From NCBI GenBank assembly GCA_019096065.1, contig JAGUCH010000003.1:2914001-2978000 (forward strand): DNA of 64,000 nt. Direction: 5' to 3'. The position numbers were made by a program, and so were the translations under genes. Shown here one piece after another: positions 11,328 to 23,400 of this stretch; the first letter of the stretch is position 1, and the number at the start of each line of letters is the position of its first letter. A model generated the notes under the pieces. The model worked only from the letters and a program-made list of their open reading frames with translations. It was not told the origin of the DNA and made no database searches. This DNA is from Paracyclopina nana. Its lineage: Eukaryota > Arthropoda > Copepoda > Cyclopoida > Cyclopettidae.

Positions 11328-14088
11328 TTTGAAAACATTTGTAATTTTTGTTCTAGCTGAGAAGAGTGTCAACATGCGTAATCATGGATCGAAATAGACT
11401 GATCCATTACTTAATGTCACGAGATTGAGCTAAATTGAGGTGGTAAGCTAATCAAATGTGCGCATGTATTATCTGCAGAAATAAAAATCTACATTTCAAG
11501 CCACTCAATTTCAAGATAGATGGATACAAAACCAGTGTCATGAAATGTTTGATTGTTTTGTTTGCCTCAAAGCTAGCTAGTCAGTTGACAATCAACGCTG
11601 TCATTGATCGATTTCTAAGACAAATTTCTGTCAATTCTCGTTTTAGTGACTAAACAACCTTTCCCTCCAATACTAGTCCTTCGTAACTGAAGATGATGAC
11701 TCAAAAGACTATAAAATTAGTCTTAATCAGATAATGCTCCAAGTTCAATAAAATTCAAACCTTGTGATTGTAATAACAATTGCCCAATTTTGGCAGGTCG
11801 CTTCTTTGAGCTAACATGACTGATGACTCAGTAAGCAACAAAGTTTGAGGTACAGGTGTACTCGTCCACGATATGGACAGCTGGGCGCTGGCATCTTGCT
11901 GCAGGATCTAAATGTTTTCAGCACTTAAAATCATGTTATCACCTCATCGCCAAATTGAATTAATCGGGAAAGTCTCTAGTCACAGCAACAAATTACTCAA
12001 AATGAATTAGATTACTATTACTATATTACTACTAAGTAATGCGCTATGATTTTCTTATATTAGAAAAAATTGGATTTGTAATTAACTTTTAAAAAGTGAT
12101 TTTCGCAGTAAGTTGTTTAAAATTGTTGCAAGTACCAAAACTGCATAACAAGCAGCGCTAGATATATTATGCGGGACTTCGCGCGCTCGTTCCTCAATTA
12201 TGATAAATAAATCGAAAGCGTCTAAAATAAAAATAACCTTAGATGATAAGGATCATCCTGCTACATCTGCATGAACCATCTATACCTAAATGTAAAATTG
12301 CTAGCGAGAATCATCATGAAATCAATGTAGAACTTTCAAGTTTCAACAGAAAGCCAAAAAGCCATTTAATTATCACACTATCACCGAGTTATTTTTTTTC
12401 AGGCTGCAATTTTTCTTTGAATATAATCTTGGGGTTACTTCTCACCCGTTCAAGAAAATAAAAAAGTAAAGTACTTGGTAATTTTTTATTTAAGGCTTTA
12501 AAACAGTTAAGATTCTTGAAGTTCATTAAGGCATAGGTTTTGTCTCAGGGAGCATCATCATTTTTGGGGCAGATCGGTCCATCACTTGAGATAATTCTCC
12601 ATTGCATTGGACTTCGTATTGAAGAAAAAATTGAGTCGTTGTTTATATTCAGATTTTTTCCGTCTATCTGCCGCTGGATAAATTGAATACCGATTCATCT
12701 TATGCTAAGGGTCTGCGGTAAGTTCCCACTTTAAATTACTAGTGAAATAGCTTCTAAATGATTTGATCTTAACACTCCTTCCTTTTGCACAATTTTGTGG
12801 TGCTTTCATTGGAAGGGAGAATCTTCTGGATTTGTAGCATGCTGTGGGGGAAATATGTATGACAGCCATTTCTACTCTTTCAATAATTGCATTTCAGTTT
12901 ACTTCTTGAGCATATACTTATTCTGAATGGATCTTATGTTACAGCTTGTAGAGAAGACATTTCCTGCTATTTACTGCCTTGCAAACTTGTTTAATTTGTT
13001 TTGCCTGCAAAACTGACCAAATTATGTATCTTGGTGAAAGCTCAGTTGGTTTCCTTGACAGTGAAGTCGGCGTAACTCATAGCAACGTAGAGAGAGAGAG
13101 AAAGAAAACACACATTTTTAAAGCATTCTCCTCTGTGGTTTTGCTTTGTTCAACAACATCTGCTGCTTTTACCTCATTGGTGTCGATGCATAATTTACGC
13201 GAGTTTGAGATAAAGCAGCTTCAGCCGTGCTGCAAATGCTATCACAAATGTGTGACTGCAATAGCTGGGACACAGGTACGGCCATTGCATTGTGAGAATT
13301 ATTATGTTCTGCAACAAGCTACATGCTTTGTGAAAAATTGGCTTACTGTGTCCTATATTTTGAGTTTACTGCTGTGGGATTATTGTTACGTTCGCTACCT
13401 TGATGGTTGAAAAACGCCCATTGTCAACATAATATGTGCCCTTATGAGCAAGCGAAAGCTAGGCTTTAGCAATTGAGTGTGAAGGCTATTACATGTCCTA
13501 TATTGGGAAAGCGTTAAAATGCATGGTTGCCTGTGGTAAGGCTTTCCAGCTCTTACTTTTTAATTATTGAATATTGGAAGCTATATGTGATTCGTATAAA
13601 TGTCTCTTAGGCATTCTTTTACTTTATTATATAGCATTTTACCTCTTCAAAACTGCCACTCAATAAATTTGAATATAAGTGCATTTTTTGTAGCTACTAT
13701 TTCGAATGTCAAATTTTCATTGTGTTCCTGATTCTATTGCATTGAGTACTTATTTCAGCCTAACAAAAAATTTCATTTGAGCTTGGGAAAAAGGAAAGCA
13801 GTATTCAGGCACTCAATCAATTTTCAACATTTAGCCTGAATTTGATTGTCCATGTCAGTTTTAGAAAGCCAAATGGGGCAGTTGTTCCGTTTCCTAAATG
13901 TAGGAGTATACAAAAAGCCCATTCGCATTAGCAATTTATTTTGCGGACAATTTACTTTTTCTGCTGAACTAATATGTCACATTAAAATTACCTCGTACGT
14001 GCACAGCTCATTTTTTGTTGCAGGCTCACTCGTGTACGCATGAAGGCTTTTAGCTCGTCTCACTTGTCCTTCGTCGGCGCTGTGAATT
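11328..14088. other. Divergent intergenic region, SMC6 / zinc-finger gene
   Basis: The stretch separates two divergently transcribed genes and must hold both promoters. I see no recognisable gene. A 143-codon open frame at 12,979-13,410 is cysteine-containing but has no domain I know and no convincing splice context. The region is strongly AT-rich with short ATT/ACT runs near 12,005-12,030. Confidence 0.45.
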
Positions 14089-17000
14089 ATGGACAAGAGG
14101 CGCGCTTCTGCTGTCAGTGAAGGCTCATCCAGGGATCCGCGAAGGCAAAAGCAACTCGTTAGACCGAAGACTATTGTAGACAACGGCCTCGTTGAGCAGT
14201 TCCAGGACTCGTCTAGGGACCCCAGACTGGCTCATGACAAGTACAGATCACATATGATGAACAGCTCATCCACGAGGATTTCACCTGATACTACCGTAAT
14301 TAAGCTCAAGTTTCAAAGCAACTGCAGTTCAAGTGTACCCTTTCATGATTATTGATTAACTGATCGTATCTATATGTCAACATGGCCAATTCATCGATCG
14401 CTCCCACAATTGCGCTACTTCTTTCTAGATGGCGGCCAAGAAGCTGAAGACTTCTGACTCTAAGCATCACCACTCGAATAATAGCACCAAAGCCAGCAGC
14501 AGTGGAGCAATGTCGCAGTGTCAATTCTGCCCCAATTCCGGACCACTCAGTGCTAGGCAATTGGAGGATCACATTAATTCCCAGCACAGGAATGTGAGGT
14601 TTGCATGTGGCCTCTGCCAAGGGGCTGATGAGAGCCAGAGCAAATTTGACGCAATTGATGGTGTTCGACAACATGTGGAGGTTGTCCATTCCATACATGG
14701 AAAGGACATCGTGGACAAGCTGATCAAATTGCCATCAATCAATTACCTACGAAGTTACCGATGCGTGGCATGCCCAGCAGCTACTGGGTAAATTCAATTT
14801 GGGCAACTCTTCGAAATACCCTTCAAAACCTTTGAATTCTATTTTCAGCCCATACATTGGAGTCAGCGAGGAAAAGCTGAAGGCTCACTTCAAGTTGAAG
14901 CACAAGACAAATACCATAAAGCCCTTTTTGTTGAAGCGAGTCTGTCGAATTTGCGAGTTCGATACTGCGACAAACGAGGCAGACTTGATCAAGCATATTG
15001 AAAATTTGCATCCCAGATCTCAATTTTGGTCCGATGACGATGAAGAGGACGACGAGAGCACAAATGCTGCGGATTTCCTCCTAAAAGAGGAGGAAGAGCT
15101 CAACTACGAGCCTAATGACGAAGATCGATCACCGTCTCCGTAAGTGCTAAGACGCCATCATGATACTCGTATTACATAAATGGTCACTGTGTGCATATCT
15201 TACAGGCAACGCGAGCACGTTGAAGACGGAGAGATTGTGTTCGAAGAAAAGAGGAAGAAAAAGAAGATAGCTCGTTCTCGGTCAAGTTCCTCTAGCTCCA
15301 GGTCATCGAGCAGAGGTCGTGGAAGTCGCAAAAAGATTGCTCCTGTTCCTCCGCCCAAAAAGTACCGAGAGGAATCGAGCAGCTCCAGCGATGAAAGCGA
15401 GGTCCTTAGGCAGCGTAAGAAGGCGCTTGAAAAGGCCGAAAAGGCTCTCGAAAAGGCACTCGAAAAGGTCGAGAAGGTCGAAAAGATCGAAAAGCCTAAA
15501 AAGCAACGGAGGTCAACTTCGAATGAGTCGAGTCCTCCACCTCCTCCACCGCCACTGCCCCCCATCGAATTCGACGAGAGAGAGACCAAGAGAAGGGTGT
15601 TCATGGCGAATGACATTAAAAAGCCTTCAACCTCCTCAGTGGACTATCCTCCTCGTCAACACTACCAACGTTCGCAGCCTCCAAAGGAAGACTCCTATTT
15701 TGGTGTCGAATACATCCCACCCGCTGGATTCTGCGAGGAATGCAGCGTGAGGTAAATGGCATGTTTATATAGCGTAATTTTGCCATAAGCCAATTCAATT
15801 TTATTAACAGATATGAGAGTGGATTTGATGCTCAAGAGCATTTTAGATCCCGTCGACACCTGTACAACGTGAAAGACCGCTACCGTTGCTACTTTTGCAA
15901 TGCCTACGTCCAAGACACCAAGGGTCATTTGGAGAGCCGCCATCGTGACATGACATTTCAGTGCATGCTGTCTGGTTGCAATAGGCCCAGATTCACGCAA
16001 TCGAACAAGGTTATTGATCATGTGCGTTGCACGCACTCAGTTGAATACAAGAAAACTCGAACTGATGATGACCTGCTGAAGCAGAGATTGATTTCGATGC
16101 CCAAAAGTTTGGCTAGCTACGTTTGCCGAGAGTGCAATCTCACGTTCCACGGAGACGTCAAAATTGCCATTGTTCACTTGGTAAGGGTTTTTTTTAGCTT
16201 AACGCCTAATGAATGAATGTTCATTATTCTATTTGCATTCAGGTATTGGAACATGGACAAAATACACCCGAAAAGTACCACTTCAAGTTCGTGTGTCGTC
16301 TGTGTGGACCAAGGAACACTTACGAGGATGAAAAAGAGTTGGACAGGCATTGTCAAACTCATTATGACAACGCGTTCGGCCACTCCTCTCAGTCGAGGTC
16401 CCGTAGCAGAAGCCCTTCGGTGTCTTCAGACCGAAATAGAGGCCGAGGAAGAAGATCCTCCAGGTCCTCCTCCAGATCTTCTGATTTGGAGCGTCGGCAC
16501 AAGGACAATAATGTAGATAGACGGCGCCACTTTTCCCCTGGCCGTGGACACGATGGCGCACTCAAGTATGGCCAAAACACCCTGACCTGCCATTATTGCA
16601 AGGATCAGTTTCGCACATTGGCTGTGCGAAAAAACCACATGCTTCGGGAGCATCTGAGTTTACTCTTCAATTGCGGCCTCTGCACTTTTGTCAACATGTA
16701 TAGGCGAGATTTGCTGTGGCATTTGAGGGAGCACCACAGGAAGGACAACTTTACTGACGAGCTTTTGCTCCGAGAGTTTATACGATGGCCGAAAGATTTG
16801 CGCAAAATTATCTGCACCAAATGCACCGAGTCTGAGGCATCTGAGAATGCCCTTTGGCTCTGTGTGGATCCGAATGAGGTAATTATTACAAGGAATGCCA
16901 CTGCTGCACAATTTGTTGCTAGTGGAATTTTTTAGATTTACATTTGATGTAGCATTTTTCCTTTTTCTAATGTTCATATGTGTAAAGTGAAACAGAGGCG

Positions 17001-18044
17001 TAAATGATATAAGACCTACCCAGTTCAGTTTGATCCTCTTTGACAGGAACAACTACTCACGAACCTTGTGGAGAAGTACCATCATTTTTGTTTATCATTA
17101 TTCTCACAATTCTCTATTATTGTTGTTACTGCTACTATTACTACTATCTCATGGTCATTTTACAAATCCTGGACTGATTCGCTGTTGTTGGCACCGACAC
17201 CGAAACTCTATAAAAATTCATGATGATGGAACATGCTCCACAATTGTTTCAGATCAGTAAGGAGCTCAGTGCTCATGCAGATTCCAGACATGGACTGACT
17301 GGCAAAGATGTGGATAAGATATACAGCTTGCAGTGCTCTGGTTGCACTGAGAAGTTCGACTTGGATGGCGAGATCAAATATTGGGATGAGCACATGGAGA
17401 CCATGGCTTGCAAGGTAAAAAGTCTTCGCTTCTATGCATCTTTCAATTTTTGGATTTGATCACAATTGTTCAAGGTGTGATTTTAGTTTTTTTCTAAATA
17501 GACTCGAAGGGCACGATCTAGGTCTCGGTCCAGATCCAGATCAAGGTCGCCTAGAAAGGCCCGCCCAGTCACCTCAGGAGCCTCAGGGTCAATTGATGTG
17601 AGCAAGCAATGTAACTACTGTTGTAAACAATTGGAATCAAAGTCTGAGATGGACGAGCATGTTCGTCAGCGGCATTTGGACGTTGCGTTTGTCTGCCGCC
17701 TTTGCGACGTCGGAGATCACCATTACGATCCAGATTTGCCGTCCATGAAAAAACATCTAAGGATCGAGCACAACAAGGACGACTTGGACAACGAAGACCT
17801 CATGGATTACGTAAGGTATCCGAAGAATTTGGCTTGCATTCGCTGCAACATGTGTGGATTGCAATGTCATGCACAAAAAGAGGAAGATTTGGAGCTGCAT
17901 TTCAAAATTGCTCACGAGGAGAGCGACTTCAACCCGGGACATTTGGATTTCCTATGTAGGCTTTGCATGCAACAGGGGCAAAATGATTCAATGAACGAGC
18001 TCAAGGATCATGTGTACGATCGCCATCCAGAGGAGGCCAAGTAG
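14089..18044 (+). CDS. Multi-C2H2 zinc-finger protein with RS/K-rich linkers
   Basis: I do not recognise a named orthologue. Nine exons splice in frame: 14089-14295, 14429-14787, 14849-15139, 15206-15751, 15811-16180, 16243-16878, 17047-17075, 17258-17414 and 17502-18044, about 1,045 residues. The 29-bp exon and its neighbour are the least certain. The protein carries four groups of roughly four C2H2-like fingers. First fingers include CQFC, CYFC, CHYC and CNYC; second fingers include CGLC and CRLC. A recurring LP/WPK/YPK-N-L spacer precedes the third finger in each group. Between groups are low-complexity linkers: acidic DDEEDDES, an EKALEKAEK lysine/glutamate run, polyproline, and arginine/serine dipeptides (SRSRSRSRS). 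The RS tracts suggest a nuclear RNA- or chromatin-associated role, which is inference. The 14,089 ATG starts an open exon; an upstream 5' exon cannot be excluded. Confidence 0.8.
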
Positions 18045-20474
18045 ACTAAATTGTAAATCAACGCATAAAGTACGTAATTCTTATAGCCTTTAACATTGAT
18101 TGCTTTCTCCAATTTCTCTTTGGCTCATTTTTGTGCGTTATCCATTTTGTGTGTAATAAACCTTTTCAAAAAATATATTTACTACAACTCTATTTATTTA
18201 TGCTGAGTCTCGTAGTCTAGATTAGTCCTTGATTACCTTTGAACATGCCTTTTTGGCCAATGTTTCGAGTCGATGCTAATTTTTATCAATAATTTAATTA
18301 TAGAAGCTTTCGAAAAATCCACTCTAATCACTCAAACAATCTACTAGACTAGGGAGTTTCGAATTTCAGAATGAACCAACAAAAAAATGTTATCTGAGAA
18401 AAGTTGAAAAATGAAGGGTCTAAAAGTTGCCAATCTTTTTCCCAGAGGAATTTCATCTGGAGGAAGTTGGCCATTTGATTTTGAGTGGAATGATCTGTAG
18501 GTGGGCATGCACGCACCACCAGCAGCGGCGGAGTCGCAAGCTAGCCAACTTTCTTCGTGGTTTTTACTGCATGTGAACGGCGAACCACCTCTAGGTGAAT
18601 TCCGAAGCTGGCCTGGAAATCTTGCTTGCCGGCACGACGAGCTTGCCCAGCAGGATCCGTTCCATCGGCCAGGCTCAGGGTTGATCCCTTTTCCTCGGGA
18701 CCGAGAGAACACCGTCCGGAACTATCATAAAGACTTCATCTCTGACAATATACCGTGAAAATGCTGCTAGATTACAAGATTAACTTAGCGAAAATTACCT
18801 AATTAGCACCTGCTAGAATGATCTCATTTTGAAGCAAAAACGAAATGTAGACTAACTGGGAAAAGGGCTCCAGAGATCCATTGAGTTCTTCCCAATTTGG
18901 CCGCAAAATAAATTAATATAGTAGGCTTTTTAGGTTTACTAAATGTCCTGGGCTGAATGGCATTGCAATGCATGATTACTCCTATAGGTTCGTTCCGTAC
19001 GCGCGCATGGAAAACACGCGCGTCATGAGAGCAGCCTCCCGGTTATACTTCATAGCTTTAGTGATCTAAGGACTACCGAAGACCCAAAAGTCCAGACAAT
19101 TCACCAGTGTCCATGCCTTCGTGACCAAGGGCCTTGGCTGACTCCATCGACAAAGACTTCTCTTCAAAGTTGGCCCTTCTGGTTGCTAGCTTGGAAGCTG
19201 TGGCGTGGTCTTTTGTAGTACGCTTGAGTGTCCTTGATCCACATCATCAACAGAGAAAACTGCCGTTTGCCAGCTCCCTTCTTTTACCTTCGAAAAAACC
19301 CACAAGAAAAATGATGCATCACAATAACCTGTGTTAAAAATCGCACTGAACTCGCCAGCATTTCTACCAGTGCCATCAATTTCAAATAGAGAAATTCATT
19401 CAGTGAAAAAAATACAATGAAAGGAGAACCAATTTACGGGGTGAGTCAATAAATAGCATTTGATGGATTGTGTCGCAACAATAGAAAATTAGCCAACATA
19501 AGTTTATATAGGCCACTTTCTGCAGTCTGCTTTACTTTGAAATTGCTTTGCTTGGCCTTTTCTTCATGGCCAGAATATTCACCCAACAAATGAGTGATTA
19601 AAGTTTGACAGGGCAGTTGTTTTGCTCAAAGTCAGCAGCGATAATGATTGTACTGCACAAAGTGCAATGCGAAAACGCGCGTTGAAATCTCCATTTTCTA
19701 CAGCCCGAGGTGAAATGGCAACAGATGTTTTACAGTCACTGCTGCTGTGATCCAGTCAAAGAAAATTGAAAGTTATATGCCCGCGTGGACTGCTTCTGTT
19801 CATACTATTTTATGGGCAGAAAAGCATGCCATTTAAACTTTAAAATATCCATGATTTCACTCACGGTTCACTCTGTCGTGAGAAATCTGACACTACTAAA
19901 AATCATTTCGCACGTTTTATGGCCAAAACGAAAGTTCATTCAGGCATCGTTATTGAAAGTTTGTTTCTGGTCAATTACCTTGGTATTTTAACGCACTTAA
20001 GCAATTGCTGGTAAAATCCACCTACTGATAATTGGAAAAAATACTATTTCACTTCTTTAAACAAATGCCCGTAATGCAATTAGATGCACTTTCAATGCAA
20101 AAATAGCTAATAGAGCATAAAAGAAACAATGGCAAGCATCTTTGCAAGATGGACATTTTTTGCTGGGTTGGCCCCAAAAGGTACGTACACCATGTAATTA
20201 TGCAGATATCGGGGTAACTTTTTAAAGTTCATCACTGCAATCAGGCGCATTTCATGAAATACTCCACCTTTTATCTTAAAGCCATTCCAGCCACAAAATG
20301 ATAGCCCTCTAAAAAAACGATTCTTTTAAAAGTTGTGCTACATCGTCCAATTCTCAAGTTAGGCTCTATAATTTAGATATGATTTATATAGGGCTAAGAA
20401 GGTTGGCAGAGGAGTCCTTAAAAGGACTACAAAAAAAGCTAAAGTGATTAAATTTCCCATTGAAACTATTTCAG
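18045..20474. other. Region upstream of chitin synthase; 5' exon not found
   Basis: The chitin synthase start codon should lie in or before this stretch, since its first recognised exon (from 20,475) has a splice acceptor and no in-frame ATG. A short frame at 20,130-20,180 (ATG to a GTACGT donor) is in the wrong phase. A GC-rich patch at 18,500-18,740 has long open frames on both strands and could be promoter or 5' exon; I cannot assign it. Confidence 0.4.
18155..18160 (+). terminator. Poly(A) signal of zinc-finger gene
   Basis: AATAAA lies 111 bp after the TAG stop of the zinc-finger gene on the same strand, in an AT-rich 3' flank. Confidence 0.6.
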
Positions 20475-23400
20475 CGTACGGGTCCCAGTGACTTGTACTC
20501 CAAGCCTCCTCGCAACCCTCTCATTGAGAACCGAGGCGTCCATGATGAATTGGACCCAGAATTCACGGATGACGAAACTTCCCCCTTGACTGAGCCCATA
20601 TACAACTGTGGCAGGTGAGTTGAATGTTTTCGCACATTTTAAGCGTCTTCTTGGGTGGCGAAAGATTCACAGCCACCAGAGATTAATAGATGTGAACGCA
20701 ACTGCTAATTTTAGAAGATATCCCAATAATGGATCTCGAAGATGAAACTCTGTACTCTTGGAGGATACATCAATTAATTAAGTTACTCTCTCTTAACAAA
20801 AAAACCCCAGTTTCCCCTCATCCAATTTGAAAGCAATAATATACTACATTTATATAGGGCACGAACAAAGTGAGTGCATTGAAGAAACGAGTGTTTTTAA
20901 AACATTTTAAAATATATACTATAACGATGGTAATTACGAGGGGGCTTTTAGAACATTAGCTAAATAGCTCGTTAAGTCATCGTAAACTAAGCAGTTGAAA
21001 GGCATTCCATTTTGCACTGTTGCGGCAGGAAATTTATGGCTATCAAGGCTCACCTATCTTCATGACTCCTTCAGAGCCAGTTGCTCGCGTGTCACAAATT
21101 CCCCGCAAAAAGGAAAGGGGTGTTGTCTCTACGAATCGCCTCGCGATTGGCCAGCTTCTGAAGAATCCTGGACTTGAGTCCTCGCCGTTATTTGTGCACA
21201 CACACCGCCATACGTTCATCTGTGTAGCATATATGCACCATGTAGTATATCAAGGGTAGAGCCCAAGGTCTCTTCTCGATCCCCACCTTTTTACGCTTTG
21301 AGCCACGCTGCAGGAATGGGTTCAGTTTATGTTTGCCTAACAACATATTCGATGCATCAGAAGCCATCGTATACTTGTAGCTACGCTAAATTATCTATTG
21401 AATTGCACCACAATGTCATTCTCATAACTTTAATAGTGCCATTCATCATGAGCCCCTTTTTGCCCTGTGGGCTAATTAATGAGAGACCTACGCCCAAAAA
21501 TAAATCTTAATCCAAACTAATGATGGCTGTAAACCTTCGTGATTAGTTGACATGACTTTTGGATATCTTTTTTTTGAAAGGTTGTCAGCTTTTTTCCACT
21601 TCAGAATCGCATTTTTGGAAAATGCATATTTTGCTTCCCCTCATTTTTCTTCGAACATCGGTTGCACCAGGGGGGTCTCGTAAGTGAGTTCTTGACGCAA
21701 GTTTTGCATGCTAAAATCACCAAATCTGTTTGTCTTAGCCTAGGTGGCGCTAGTAGTTCTTACTACATAGCGCGTGAGCTCAAGTGACGTGTCAGTCATG
21801 GAGGCAAGCAGGCTAATCTCACGCGTCTTCAACAGAGCTCCTAGATAAGTTCTGTCTTTTTTAAAAAAGTATGCAATTTGGGCACTTTTTGATAATTTAA
21901 GGCTGGTTATGGAAATTTTTGAAAGTGAAATCCACAGAATTCTATTGAAATTTTGTCTTGAAGCCTACCACAGCTCAGTCAGACTGTGTGCTATAGTAAA
22001 GCAGCGACAAGAACTCACCTTATTACTATAGATCATCTTGGGTTGCACCATCTAGTAGCGTTAGTAAACATGGCTGAAGTCCCCCACTTTTTTTTACCTT
22101 ACTGGCTCAAGGTCTTGGCTGCATTCTGAAACATTTGTACGAGCTCACGCGCTAGCTACCCCACCCAACCTGAAAAGAATTCCTTTATTCATGTCAGATT
22201 AGAAAGACAAGCTTTTTTCGGGTCCACGGCCTGGCATGCAAAATTGAACGCCTTATACAGGTCCTGCGCACATCTTGAATCATGATGTCATTTTAGGCCG
22301 AATTTATGGCCATCTCTAATTACACACCTGATTCTTGTTGACTGCTCCTCAGAGGTGACCTTTCAAATAAATTATTAGCTTGTAGTTGCATAGAATGGTA
22401 CGAGCATTTCAGTGGGTGGTTTTCTCCTTCTGAGCGATATCGCGATGAATATCAAACGTCCGCGCGTTGAAATCACCAACCAAACAAAAGTTGGTTCATT
22501 GCCTCAATCAGTTTCTTCCAAGCATGATTTAAAAGATCTACGCATACTGTAGCAATTTATTTGCCTATAATTGATCAGGCATCAATGCCTCATACATGCA
22601 TACGTACTTCTTGAAATCCCGAGCAAAAAATAATAAATCACGAAGCAATAAGGTTATGCTTGCAAGGATATATAGCAGAGCTACATCCATTATTCACTAA
22701 TAGAAAAGGGTCTAAAGTGATTTTTTATTCACGCGCACGAAATGCATGAAATGTAGTCAATCATGTTTTATTATGCAGGATTGCGAAAATTACGAGTCAA
22801 GCCGCAGCTGAGATACCTGTTCGTACGTACTACAATGTAGTAATTCCAGATTTATTTTTGCCCAATGCATTTCTCAGGTTCATCAAAGGTCATGTCAGGC
22901 AGAAATGAGGTTTCCACCTAGAAATGGCCTCTAATGGACCATTTTAAGCAAAAGAGGCTCGCACACTTTCATTTTTTGATTGCGATCAAACATTTACTAC
23001 AGCTTTGAAAAGGTTAAAATTAAAATTGACCGAGAGTTCTAAATTAAGGGCACCTTTTTTAAGCAGCTTGACGAAAAGCAGCGTAACTTGTTGGCCTAGG
23101 CAAAATACCAAGGCAAGCAATGTAGCTGCGTTCGGTCATTATGGCATCAAAATTAGAATAAGGAAAGTAAGGTACAAAGGAATTGAGAGTCGCGACTCGA
23201 AAATTACCAAGGGCCTGAGGTGGAAAAAGCGTCATGAAAACTAAAATAGAAGCAGCTGAGGAAAACCTGATTAGAATTGTCATAAGAGCACATTTATCCA
23301 GTTGAATGAACCAAGGGCGCTTGAAAACCACACCCGACCATTTCAGGGTCAGTCTGCATCCAGGTCGAGTTTGCGGTGATGATCTGAGCTTGCTGCCATG

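Noticed and set aside
12979-13410. 143-codon frame upstream of the zinc-finger gene
   Set aside because: Longest frame in that spacer, but with no recognisable domain, no fitting splice sites and a biased, AT-driven composition.
15200-15616. 138-codon minus-strand frame rich in F and S
   Set aside because: It is the antisense shadow of the E/K-rich linker of the zinc-finger gene.
18344-18758. Overlapping 122- and 85-codon frames in a GC-rich patch
   Set aside because: Open on both strands because of GC content; neither shows a family match. It may be a promoter or 5' exon of chitin synthase, which I could not show.
20130-20180. ATG followed by 17 codons and a GTACGT donor as the first chitin synthase exon
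   Set aside because: It ends in a phase that does not match the exon at 20,475; joining them puts a stop codon after a few residues.
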